Source: DASSSQ01 sp963839285 (GTDB lineage Bacteria > Actinomycetota > Thermoleophilia > Gaiellales > Gaiellaceae). From it: 64,000 nucleotides of DNA. The translations under genes and the position numbers were made by a program. The DNA is taken from assembly GCA_963839285.1 (NCBI GenBank), contig CAWIUN010000006.1, positions 1 through 64,000 of the forward strand. The letters are read 5' to 3'. Shown in pieces: positions 27,433-35,824 of the stretch; position 1 is the stretch's first letter; the number at the start of each line of letters is the position of its first letter. Under the pieces are notes generated by a model that saw only the letters and a program-made list of their open reading frames with translations, did not search any database and was not told the DNA's origin.

Positions 27433-28205
27433 GTCGTCATCCCGGTCGTCTGGCCGCCGCTCGCGGTGATCACCTGCCCGTGGACGAAGTTCGACCAGGG
27501 CGTGCAGAGGAAGAAGATCGTGCCCGCCGCCTCCTCCGGCCGCGCGGGGCGGCCGAGCGGGATGATCTGCGGCGCCGCGTCCCGCATCGCCTGCGGCAGC
27601 TCGGCGGTCATCCGCGTCTCGACGAAGCCGAACGCGACGGCGTTGACGTTCACCTTGAACGGCCCCCACTCGCGCGCGAGCGTCTTCGTCAGCCCGACGA
27701 GCCCCGCCTTGGCCGCCGAGTAGTTGACCTGGCCGACGTTCCCCTGCGTGCCGGAGATCGACGTGACGTTGACGACCTTGCGGAAGACCTCGCGCCCCGC
27801 CTCCCGGTCCGCCTTGCCGGCGTCGCGCAGGTACGGGGCCGCGGCGCGAAGCACCTTGAAGGGCACGACCGTGTGGATCTCCAACATCGCGCGGAACTGG
27901 TCGTCGGACATCTTGTGCGCCATCCCGTCCCGCGCGTAGCCGGCGTTGTTGACGACGATGTCGATCGCGCCGAAGGCGTCGACCCCCGCCTGCACGAGCG
28001 CCTCCGGCGCGCCGTCGGCGGTCAGGTCACGCACGAAGACGGCCGTCTCGCCGTCGATCCCGGTGGCCGCAGCCTCGGCAGCCTCGGCGTCGAGGTCTGC
28101 GACCAGCACCCGCGCCCCGTGCGCGGCGAGCAGCGTCGCGGTCGCGAGGCCGATCCCGCGCGCCGAGCCGGTCACGATCGCCGCCTTCCCGTCCAGTACG
28201 CCCAC
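27429..28205 (-). CDS. short-chain dehydrogenase/reductase (FabG-like)
   Basis: This 258-residue NAD(P)-dependent SDR has TGSARGIGLATATLLA (about residues 13-28), NNAGYARDG, catalytic Ser in NVTSISG and YSAAKAG (YxxxK). It is the first gene of the 12-gene minus-strand operon; the GTG at 28205 follows AAGGGGG. Next to MaoC and CouO-like genes it probably oxidises a 3-hydroxyacyl-CoA with an aromatic side chain, but FabG-like activity on other substrates is possible. Confidence 0.88.
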   Translation of the reverse strand: MGVLDGKAAIVTGSARGIGLATATLLAAHGARVLVADLDAEAAEAAATGIDGETAVFVRDLTADGAPEALVQAGVDAFGAIDIVVNNAGYARDGMAHKMSDDQFRAMLEIHTVVPFKVLRAAAPYLRDAGKADREAGREVFRKVVNVTSISGTQGNVGQVNYSAAKAGLVGLTKTLAREWGPFKVNVNAVAFGFVETRMTAELPQAMRDAAPQIIPLGRPARPEEAAGTIFFLCTPWSNFVHGQVITASGGQTTGMTT

Positions 28206-28215
28206 GTCGGCCCCC

Positions 28216-28246
28216 TTGCATCCGGTTCAATGTCAGGTTACCTTAC
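28216..28246. promoter_or_regulatory. divergent promoter with palindromic operator
   Basis: GTCAGGTTACCTTAC (28232-28246) is a 15-bp palindrome centred on T with six of seven arm positions matching. It covers a candidate plus-strand -10 (TTACCT, 28238-28243) placed 16 bp from TTGCAT (28216-28221). It lies between the pca/cou-like operon (start 28205) and the binding-protein gene (start 28301), so one regulator could control both. The MarR-type protein encoded at 32961 is a candidate. Confidence 0.5.
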
Positions 28247-28300
28247 TCACGCTCCGCCCTCCAGCAAGCGGAGGCGACCGTCTCCGAGGAAGGAGAACGC

Positions 28301-29479
28301 ATGAGAGGTAGCATCGCGGCCGCTTTGACGGCGGTCGCAGCGGTAGTCGGGCTCGCGATCCTCTCCGGCTTCACCGCGCACACGAACGCCTTCAAGGGCA
28401 CCGTCTACATCGGGATGGACGCCCCGCTGACGGGGCCGACCCAGATCGTCGGGACCGGCGACCGCGAGGCCGTGCTCGCGCTCGCGCGCTACTGGAACGC
28501 GCGGGGCGGCATCAACGGCCGCCGGATCGTCGTCGACGTGCGCGACAACGCCTCCAACCCCTCGCAGGCGGTCCAGAACGTGCAGCAGTTCGTCGCCGAC
28601 AGGAAGTACGTCGCGATCCTCGGCTCCGGCAACGCCGCGGCCGCCGTCGCCACCTCGTCGCTGGCGACGGCGGGCCAGATCCCGTTCCTGCCGCTCTCGC
28701 CGCCGACGATCGTCGTCGCGCCGCCGCGGCCGTACGTCTACGTCGCGCTGCCCACCTCGCGGCTCTACGCCTACAGCGCCGCGAAATACCTGCGCAGCAA
28801 GGGCATCAAGCGCGTCGCCGTCATGGGCGACAACGGCGGCTTCGGCCGGGACGGCCCCGTGCAGGTCGGCGCGCTCGCGAAGGCATACGGGCTCACGATC
28901 ACCGACGAGATCATCTTCTCGCCCGCCTCGACGAACTTCACCGCCGAGCTGACGAAGGTGAAGAACTCCGACGCGCAGGCGCTCTGGCTCTGGACCGTCA
29001 CGCCGGCCGGGAACACGATCGTCAAGGAGATGAAGGAGCTGCAGCTGCCGCAGCAGCTCGTCCTCACCGGCGGGAACATGTCCGACCCGTTCCTCCAGGG
29101 CACCTGCCCCGACGCCAACGGCGCGATCATCAACGGCTATCTCGGCAACGTCTGGAAGATGCTCCCGAAGACGAACCCCGTCCGCGCGCAGGCGGCGATC
29201 GCGGAGAAGGCGATCGGGCACCCGCTCTCGGTCTTCAACGTCGACGCCGCGACCGCGTTCTTCGCCCTCAAGGCGGCGATGGAGCGGGGCGGCTTCACCC
29301 GGAAGGGGATCGACAAGGCGCTCGAGACGAAGATGAAGGGTGTCGTTACCCCGGGCGGTCGGCTACGGCTCGTCGAAGAACCACACCGGGCTTCAGCTCG
29401 AGAGCATGTGGGTCGGGACGATCACGGTGGCAAGCCGAAGCCTCTGACGGGGGCGGCATTCGACAAGAAGAAGAAGTAG
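28301..29479 (+). CDS. Liv-type (branched-chain amino acid family) ABC substrate-binding protein
   Basis: This 392-residue exported binding protein of the LivJ family has a signal peptide at residues 1-24, then GTVYIGMDAPLTGPTQIVG and conserved landmarks DNASNPSQAVQNVQQFVAD and RVAVMGDNGGFGRDG. The family often binds aromatic acids. The ATG at 28301 has an AGGAGAACGC leader. From about 29,357 to 29,430 about 25 codons are in the wrong frame (the expected YGSSKNHTGLQLESMWVGT is in the next frame), and the original frame then resumes to the Lys-rich end, so two compensating indels are likely. The companion liv genes follow on the other strand. Confidence 0.88.
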   Translation: MRGSIAAALTAVAAVVGLAILSGFTAHTNAFKGTVYIGMDAPLTGPTQIVGTGDREAVLALARYWNARGGINGRRIVVDVRDNASNPSQAVQNVQQFVADRKYVAILGSGNAAAAVATSSLATAGQIPFLPLSPPTIVVAPPRPYVYVALPTSRLYAYSAAKYLRSKGIKRVAVMGDNGGFGRDGPVQVGALAKAYGLTITDEIIFSPASTNFTAELTKVKNSDAQALWLWTVTPAGNTIVKEMKELQLPQQLVLTGGNMSDPFLQGTCPDANGAIINGYLGNVWKMLPKTNPVRAQAAIAEKAIGHPLSVFNVDAATAFFALKAAMERGGFTRKGIDKALETKMKGVVTPGGRLRLVEEPHRASAREHVGRDDHGGKPKPLTGAAFDKKKK

Positions 29480-29482
29480 GCG

Positions 29483-30489
29483 CTACGCGGGACGGCGCGC
29501 ACGAGCAGGCGCGTGCGCGCCGAGCGCAGGGAGCAGCCCGCGCGGGAAGAACAGCATGATGAGATGAGGACCAGGCCGAAGACGCCGTAGGAAAAGACCG
29601 TCGGCGCGGGTCCGGCAGGTTCCAGCCGAGGAGTTCCTCGCGTCGTGCCGAGCTCGCGCAGCTTCTGCTCGAGGTAGAGGATCGCAACCGTTCCGGCGAC
29701 GGCGCCGTAGACGTTGCCCAGCCCGCCGACAGCGACCATGACGACGAACTCGACGCTGAGCACCACCGGGAACGCCTCGGGCGAGACGAACTGGAACGAG
29801 AACGTGAACAGACCACCTCCGATGCCGGCAAGCGCCGCGGCGAGCACGAACAGCCGCAGCTTGTAGCTCGCGACCGGGCGATCCCTGACGCTGCCGCGGA
29901 GGCTCGTCGGTGGCGATCGCCTGCAGGGCGCGTCCGACGCGCGAGCGGGCGAGGTTCGTCGCGAGCACCAGCGCGAGCGCAACCAATCCCCAGACGACGG
30001 CTGCGTGTTCCGGGCCCCGCAGCACCTGTCCCGCGACCTCGAGCGGCTTCGTCACGGAGATGCCGTACTGGCCGCCGGAGAACCGATCCCAGGCGTAGAG
30101 AACGGAGAAGGCGATCAGGTGTAGAGCAAGGGTTGCGAAGGCGAGGTAGTGGCCGCGGAGGCGAAGGAGCGGGACCCCGATCGCCGCTGGACGATCGCAG
30201 CAGTCACCACGGGCGCGGCGAGGACGCGAGCAAGGGGGAGATCCCGGCGTCGGGATCGGCGCGGCGCTTCGCCGGGTCGATCCCGACCGTGAGGATGGCG
30301 GACGTGTAGGCGCCGATCAGGAAGAACGCACCTTGGCCGAGGGAGACCTGCCCGGCAAAGCCCATCAGCAGCGTGAGGCCGATCGCGGCGAGTGCGTACA
30401 GCCCCATGCGGTCGTAGAGGCTCACGTCGAACGGCGAGAGCCGGTACGGGAGCCAGCACGCGAAGTCCGGCGGCGAGCAGCCGCCGCAC
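29483..30489 (-). pseudogene. livM-like permease, multiple frameshifts
   Basis: LivM-type ABC permease in pieces. The N-terminal RRLLAAGLRVLAPVPALA begins at the GTG at 30489. SLYDRMGLYALAAIGLTLLM and GQVSLGQGAFFLIGAY are in a second frame. TKPLEVAGQVLRG to GRALQAIATDE is in a third, YKLRLFVLAAALAGIGGGLF in another, and the ending FFPRGLLPALGAHAP stops at 29,483. At least five frame changes occur in 1 kb, far more than elsewhere. Order and content of the pieces are otherwise normal, so this is either a recently decayed gene or a badly sequenced stretch. Confidence 0.8.
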
Positions 30490-31375
30490 GGGCGCCGGAC
30501 GAGGCGCGGTGCGGCCGCGTGCGCGTGGCCGCCGCGAGCTCCCCGCGGGACCGCCAGCCGATCAGGACGAGCATGACGAGAGGGCGATGATCAGGCTGTA
30601 CTGCGGGTCGACGTAGCCGACCACGAACTGCTCGAGAATTCCGAGCGCGTAGCCGCCGAGGAGTGCGAGTCGGATGGAGCTGAGGCCACCGAAGACGGCG
30701 GCCGCAAACCCGTTGACGGTGATCGCGACATCGGAGTTGTAGGTCAGGGGCTGCTCGGCGCGAGCAGCGCGCCACCGACCGCGCAGAGGGCCCCCGCGCC
30801 GGCGAACGCGACGACGGCGAGCGAGCGGGTGTTCAGCCCGACGAGCTGGGCTGCGCGCCGGGAGTCGGAGCAGGCGACGAGCGCCTGGCCGACGATCGTT
30901 CGGCGCAGAAAGAGGGTCAGCCCGACCGCGCGGACAAGGGCAACGCCGGCGATCAGAACGTACTGCGGCTGGACGAGCACACCGTGGACGTTCCAGGCAT
31001 GGGCGGAGATCCCCCGATATGTCCTCGGGATGTCGCCGAACTCGAGCAGGAGCAGGGCCTCGGCGACGAACGACGCGCCGAGCGTGATGACGATGCTGGC
31101 GAGACTTGTCGTTCGGCCGTGGAAGCCGACTGCGAGGACGGCGAGGATCGAACGAGACAAATGCCGCGAACGCGACGCGACACGAGTATCGCAACGCTCA
31201 TTGGCAGGTCGTCCGCGAGGCGGAAGGTGAAGAGGGCGCCGAGTACGGCGAAGACGCCCTGGGCGAAGTTGACGATGCCCGTCGTTCGGTAGACGAGAAC
31301 GAGGCCGATGCCGACGAGGCCAAAGGCAGAGCCCGTCGAGAGCCCGACGACGACGAGCTGGACGAACGTTGTCAT
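30490..31375 (-). pseudogene. livH-like permease, multiple frameshifts
   Basis: LivH-type permease. The start ATG at 31375 begins TTFVQLVVVGLSTGSAFGLV, with GIVNFAQGVFAVLGA typical of LivH. Middle pieces (IVITLGASFVAEALLLLEFG, RRAAQLVGLNTRSLAVVAF) and the C-terminal AVFGGLSSIRLALLGGYALG plus YVDPQYSLIIA are in other frames. The end is uncertain because of frameshifts near 30,560. The order after livF fits a livFHM-type arrangement. Confidence 0.75.
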
Positions 31376-32137
31376 CCGGACGCCCCCCAGGTAGGCGCCT
31401 CGCACCTCGGGGCGGTCGCGGATCTCCCGGCTCTCGCCGGCGAGAACGACCCTCCCGGTCTCGAGCACGTAGGCGCGCTCGCAGAGGTCGAAGGCGAGGA
31501 GGGCGTTCTGCTCGACGAGCAGGATGGCGACGTGATCCTCTTCGTTGAGCCGGCGCAAGAATCGCCAGCTGCTCGACGACGAGCGGCGCGAGTCCGAGCG
31601 AGAGCTCGTCGATCGCGAGCGCGCGCGGCTCGGCCATCAGGGCGCGCCCGATCGCCACCATCTGCTGCTCTCCGCCCGAGGTTCGGCCTGCCGGACGGTC
31701 GCGTAGCTCGTACAGCTTCGGAACCAGGTAGTAGATCCGGTCGAGCCGGCTGCGCGCGTCGTTCCGGCGGCGGAGGTAGCGAAGCGTCGATGTAGACGAT
31801 CTCGGTCCGGAAGGAGCGGCCGAACGCGCCGAGGAGGAGGTTCGCCTCCACGGGCAGGCTCGGAAAGACCTGGCGTCCCTCGGGGACCTGGGTAACGCCG
31901 CGCCGAACGAGCTGGTCCGGCGTCCGGCCGGTGACCTCCTCGCCGTCGACCCGAACGGTGCCTGAGGCCGGCTGCACGACCCCGCAGACTGCATCAGCAA
32001 GGACGTCTTGCCCGCACCGTTCGCCCCGAGCAGTGCGACGCGCTCACCCTCGCCGGAGCGTCAGAGAGACGCCGTCGACGCGCGACGGCTGGGCCGTAGC
32101 GGACGGAGAGATTCTGCACCTCGATGAGAGGGGTCAC
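31372..32137 (-). pseudogene. livF-like ABC ATPase, multiple frameshifts
   Basis: LivF-type ATPase. The GTG at 32137 overlaps the livG stop and begins TPLIEVQNLSVRYG. Further pieces include PASGTVRVDGEEVTGRTPDQ, RRGVTQVPEGRQVFPSLPV, the signature RTSGGEQQMVAIGRALMAEP, then AILLVEQNALLAFDLCERAY with the end near 31,372. The pieces lie in at least three frames, and the Walker A region (about 32,010-32,040) is also disrupted. Confidence 0.78.
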
Positions 32138-32931
32138 AGCGAGGCGGAGCCGAGGTAGGCGGCGATCACCTGCGGGTCGTTCCGCACCTCAGCGGGCGTT
32201 CCATCCGCGATCACCCGGCCGCGGTCGAGCACGATCACCCGCTCTGCGATCGCGCCGACGAACTGCATGTCGTGCTCGACGAGGACCTGCGTCAGGCCGC
32301 GCCCCTTGAAGCGTGAGCAACGCGTCGATCAGCCGTGTTTTCTCGGCTGCGCGGAGGCCGGCGGCCGGCTCGTCGAGCAGGAGCACGGAGGCCGCTGCGC
32401 GAGTGCTCGTGCAATCGCCAGGAGTCGGAGCTGGCCGAGAGGAAGCACCGCGGCGGGCGGCGAGGCGCGGTCGTCGAGCGCGACGATCTCGAGCGCCTCG
32501 TGTGCCTCCTGCACGCACGAGCCGCTCCTCGCGCCATTGCCAGGGAGGACGCAGCATGCTCTCGACGAAACCGGCGCGCGAGCGAACGTGACAGCCGACG
32601 GCGGCGTTGTCCACGACAGTCGAGGTGCTCGAGAGCGCGGGCGGTCTGGAAGACGGTGGCGAGCCCGTGCCGGGCGCGCCGGTGCGGCTGCCATCGCGTG
32701 ACGTCGCGTCCGCCGACTTGCACGCGGCCCTCGTCACACGGCATGAAAGCCTGAAATACAGCCGAGAAGAGTCGACTTGCCGGCGCCGTTCGGGCCGATC
32801 AGACAGGTCAGCGATCCGGCGCCGATCGTCAAGGACACGTCGGCGACCGCTCGCACCGACCCGAAGGACTTGCTCACGCCCACCAGCTCGCACACGGCGC
32901 CTGCCGTCGCATGCGGGTCGGTCGGCGCCAC
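32134..32931 (-). pseudogene. livG-like ABC ATPase, multiple frameshifts
   Basis: LivG-type ATPase. The N-terminal CELVGVSKSFGSVRAVADVS and Walker A LIGPNGAGKSTLLGCISGF start from the GTG at 32931. Later pieces include the VFQTARALEHL region, SVLLLDEPAAGLRAAEKTRL (Walker B) and the C-terminal end RVIADGTPAEVRNDP, each in a different frame, with the stop at 32,134. It pairs with the livF-like gene immediately downstream. Confidence 0.78.
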
Positions 32932-32960
32932 CGGCCCTTCGCTCTCGGCGGCGTCTACGC

Positions 32961-33380
32961 TCAGGCTCGCGGAAAGCCGGCGCCAAGAGCTCGGACGGCC
33001 GACGTGATCGCCTTGAGGAATGCCTTGCGTTCGCGTCGGAGCAGGTCGCGAGCATGTGGTCCTCCATCTCTTCCACCGCTTCCTCGCAGGCTGCGAGGAC
33101 GCGTCGGCCCTTCGCGGTAAGCGTCGCCGGAAGGTGCCGGCTGTGGTTCGGGTGCCGGTCGCGCCTGATCAACCCCTTCCTCTGCAGGGCCTCGATGACC
33201 TCGCTCATCGCCTGGGGCGTCATGTACGCACGCCGCGCGAGCTGCGCGTTCGAAAGCGGCTTCCCGTGCCGATGGAGCACGCTGAAGGTCGTGTACTGGA
33301 GCGTCGTGAGGCCGTACGGGGCCACGCGTTCCGCGATTGCGGCGCGGACCGCTCGCTCCAGTCGCGCGACCGCGTACTGA
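32961..33380 (-). pseudogene. MarR-family regulator, 5'-truncated and frameshifted
   Basis: MarR winged-helix protein. DQYAVARLERAVRAAIAERV is followed by PYGLTTLQYTTFSVLHRHG, LSNAQLARRAYMTPQAMSEV (recognition helix) and GRRVLAACEEAVEEMEDHML. A frame change then leads to the end ERKAFLKAITSAVRALGAGF and a stop at 32,961. No start codon exists before DQYAVARL: the sequence upstream (beyond about 33,380) belongs to an acyl-CoA ligase on the other strand. The regulator therefore appears cut off at this junction. CouR-type MarR proteins control p-hydroxycinnamate genes, which would fit the neighbours. Confidence 0.75.
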
Positions 33381-33704
33381 TCGCGGCTCGGACGGCTGGG
33401 TGCGCACCGGCGACCTCGGCTATTTCGACGACGACGGCTACCTCTATCTCGTCGACCGCAAGAAGGACATGATCAACCGGGGCGGGTACAACGTGTACTC
33501 GATCGAGGTCGAGCCGCGCTCTACGAGCATCCGACGTCGTGAAGCGGCGGTCGTGGCGTGCCGCACGACATGCTCGGAGGAGCGCTCGTCGTGCTGCGAC
33601 CGGCGCCGCCGCGCGCGGAGGAGCTCGGGTGGACGAAGGAGCGGGTGCGGTACAAGTACACAGCGGATCGCTGTGGAGAGCTGAAGGGGGACGGGGAAGA
33701 TTAA
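33381..33704 (+). pseudogene. acyl-CoA ligase (AMP-forming) C-terminal fragment
   Basis: The fragment starts abruptly with GSDGWVRTGDLGYFDDDGYL and carries the adenylate-forming enzyme motifs TGDLG and YLVDRKKDMINRGGYNVYS. Then EAAVVGVPHDMLGGALVVLR-like sequence follows in another frame, and GWTKERVRYKY near the end. The catalytic Lys region (PTGKIL) is not found, so both ends are lost. It abuts the truncated MarR gene head to head at about 33,380. The family includes hydroxycinnamoyl-CoA ligases. Confidence 0.75.
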
Positions 33705-33730
33705 GCGGGGTGAGGGGAGGGGGCGGCGCA

Positions 33731-34717
33731 TCAGATCACGAACGATTCCAGGCTCTCGGGCGCGAACAGCTCCTCCGGCTCGAGCCGCCGCGGCGAAAGC
33801 CCCTGCTCGTGGTGGTAGCGGAGGAACGTCTCGAGCACGTGCCGGTTCGCGTCGAGCCCGTAGCTCCAGTAGTCGTCGCCCATCAGCGCCCGCGCCTCCT
33901 CGGCGTCGCTCGACCCCCACGGCAGCGTCACCTTCTGCGCCGCGGTCTCGAGCAGCTCCTCGTAGGCGAGGCTCTTCGCCTCCTCGAAGGCGACGCAGAG
34001 GTTCTGCGCCACCCACGGATGCTGCTCGTAGACGTCCCGGCGCAGAACGAGCACGTGCATGATCGGGAAGATCCGCGTCCGCTCGAAGTAGTCGCGCTCG
34101 CGCTCGCGGTGGTCCGGGAAGAGCCGCGCCACGCGCTCGTCGCCGTCGCGGAACGAGGACGGCGTCCGCGGACCGTAGTACGCGTCGATCCGGCCGTCGG
34201 CGAGCAGCGCCGAGAGCGTCTCGCCCGGGCCGATCGGCTCGATCGAGATCCCCGGCGGGGCGACCGTCGCCTTCTCGAGCCGGCCCGGGCTCTCGACGCC
34301 GCCGGTGCGGTAGGCGACCGAGTCGACCCCGATGCCGTGCTCGTCGGCGAGGATGCCGCGGATCCAGACGTTCGCGGTCAGCTGGTACTCCGCCACGCCG
34401 ACCTGCTTGCCTGCGAGCTCGCCGGGCTCGGACACCGACGCGCGGTGGACGAAGATCCCGTTGTGGCGGAACGAGCGCGACGGGAACACGGGCAGCCCGA
34501 CGAACGGCCGCTCCTCCGAGCAGCAGGAGAGCGCGAACGAGGACAGCGACAGCTCGGCGGCCGCGAACTCGCGGTGCCGGATCGTCCGGAAGAAGGTCGC
34601 CTCCGGCGGCAGCGAGAGGTAGAGCAGGTCCGCGCCTTCGACGCGGACCTGCCCGTCCCTGAGCGGGCGGGTGCGGTCGTAGTCCCAGCAGGCGAGGCTG
34701 AGGCTCAGCCGCCCCAC
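33731..34717 (-). CDS. 4,5-dihydroxyphthalate decarboxylase-like protein (Pht5 family)
   Basis: This 328-residue protein has the periplasmic-binding-like fold used by Pht5-type decarboxylases; there is no signal peptide, so it is cytoplasmic. Recognisable segments are LSLACWDYDRTRPLRDGQVR, PVFPSRSFRHNGIFV and GKQVGVAEYQLTANVWIRGI. The GTG at 34717 has a GGAG site upstream and lies 13 bp behind the bicupin gene, so they form one operon. A true decarboxylase of a dihydroxyphthalate-like acid is the family-based guess; an ABC-type sensor or binding protein is the alternative. A relative is encoded at 46386. Confidence 0.75.
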   Translation of the reverse strand: MGRLSLSLACWDYDRTRPLRDGQVRVEGADLLYLSLPPEATFFRTIRHREFAAAELSLSSFALSCCSEERPFVGLPVFPSRSFRHNGIFVHRASVSEPGELAGKQVGVAEYQLTANVWIRGILADEHGIGVDSVAYRTGGVESPGRLEKATVAPPGISIEPIGPGETLSALLADGRIDAYYGPRTPSSFRDGDERVARLFPDHRERERDYFERTRIFPIMHVLVLRRDVYEQHPWVAQNLCVAFEEAKSLAYEELLETAAQKVTLPWGSSDAEEARALMGDDYWSYGLDANRHVLETFLRYHHEQGLSPRRLEPEELFAPESLESFVI

Positions 34718-34730
34718 GCGCCGTCGTCTC

Positions 34731-35759
34731 CTACGCGCCCGCGCCGACGGCCTCGCCGGCCGTCGCGACGTACTCCGGCGCGTCCTCGAGGTAGACGACC
34801 TTGTCGTAGCCGAGGTACTTGATCAGCCGGTTCTGGACGGAGAGCAGCACGAGCGGCTCCGAGTCCGACGCGTTCACCCACTGGTGGACGTGGTTCTGCG
34901 GCACGTAGACGGTGTCGTCGGCCTTGAACTCCCAGCGCGTCGGCTCCTTCGCGACCCGCGCGTAGTAGCGCTCGGCGATCTCGGCCTCGACCTCCCACTG
35001 CAGCGAATGGCCGGAGCCGGAGATCACGTAGACGACCTCGTCGGCCATGTGCCAGTGCTTCGCCGAGCGCGAGCCGGCGGGGATCTCCTGCTCGTAGACG
35101 TCGACCGCGCAGACGCGGGCGTCGGTGTCCGCCGAGACCCGGACCCTCACCTTCCCGTCGCGCGTCGTCTCCCAGACCGCGTCGCCCGGCTTCAGCACCT
35201 TCTTCTTCTGCTCGATCCCGGGGGTCCAGAGCTGCGACCAGTCCTCGCGCGGGCCGAAGCGCTCCTCGTCGGCGACCGGGCCGGACCGCCCCTGCTGGAT
35301 CAGATTGAAGTACATCCACGTCGACTTCGCCTTCATCACGAGCGCCTTCGCGGTCTCGTTCCCGTCGTTGAAGTGCCGGTGCACCGAGTCGGTGTGGACG
35401 ACGACGACGTCGCCGGCCTCCCAGGGATACTTGACGTCGTCGTGGACCTCGTAGCCGGAGCCCTGGAGGATGTAGAAGACGGCCTCGTTCTGGTGCCCGT
35501 GGCCGTGGTTGGCCTTGCCCGCCGGGATCTCGACGAAGTGCACCTGCACGTTCTGCGTCAGGAACGGCTCGTCGCCCGGGCCGATCCGCCACCACGTGCG
35601 CGAGTCGGCCGAGTCGCCGGAGTGGCCGACCTTCGCGTCGTCGACGACGACGTCGTCGTTGCGGACCCGCGGCGCTGCGAGCTGCGCCTCCCGGAACTCC
35701 TTCAGCCCGTACTGCTCCGAGCTCATCCCGCGCAGGAAGACGCGTGCCTTCTTCGCCAT
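34731..35759 (-). CDS. bicupin, gentisate-dioxygenase-like
   Basis: This 342-residue protein has two cupin domains. The first has HGHGHQNEAVFYILQGSGYE (about residues 84-103; His/His/Glu ligands) and VVHTDSVHRHF. The second has AKHWHMADEVVYVISGSGHS and VPQNHVHQWVN. Both keep a full metal site, unlike many bicupins in which only one is intact. The architecture is that of gentisate 1,2-dioxygenase and related Fe(II) ring-cleaving enzymes, making it a candidate ring-cleavage enzyme for this cluster. The ATG at 35759 follows TTAGGAGG; the gene is divergent from a GntR regulator across a palindromic operator. Confidence 0.82.
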   Translation of the reverse strand: MAKKARVFLRGMSSEQYGLKEFREAQLAAPRVRNDDVVVDDAKVGHSGDSADSRTWWRIGPGDEPFLTQNVQVHFVEIPAGKANHGHGHQNEAVFYILQGSGYEVHDDVKYPWEAGDVVVVHTDSVHRHFNDGNETAKALVMKAKSTWMYFNLIQQGRSGPVADEERFGPREDWSQLWTPGIEQKKKVLKPGDAVWETTRDGKVRVRVSADTDARVCAVDVYEQEIPAGSRSAKHWHMADEVVYVISGSGHSLQWEVEAEIAERYYARVAKEPTRWEFKADDTVYVPQNHVHQWVNASDSEPLVLLSVQNRLIKYLGYDKVVYLEDAPEYVATAGEAVGAGA

Positions 35760-35794
35760 CTCTCAGCCTCCTAAGTCTGGGTCGTTCGCTGAAC

Positions 35795-35816
35795 GTACCA
35801 TAATGTCGTACCATTA
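35795..35816. promoter_or_regulatory. GntR operator in a divergent promoter
   Basis: TAATGTCGTACCATTA (35801-35816) has perfect TAATG/CATTA arms, and GTACCAT occurs twice (35795 and 35808). Read on the minus strand it contains TGGT-ACG-ACA, close to the FadR-subfamily TGGT-N3-ACCA pattern. It lies between the bicupin gene and the GntR gene, so autoregulation is likely. Confidence 0.6.
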
Positions 35817-35824
35817 GCCCAACC

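Noticed and set aside
29340..29440. Programmed ribosomal frameshifting
   Set aside because: No slippery heptamer or pseudoknot is evident, and simple G/C-run indels are common in this window.
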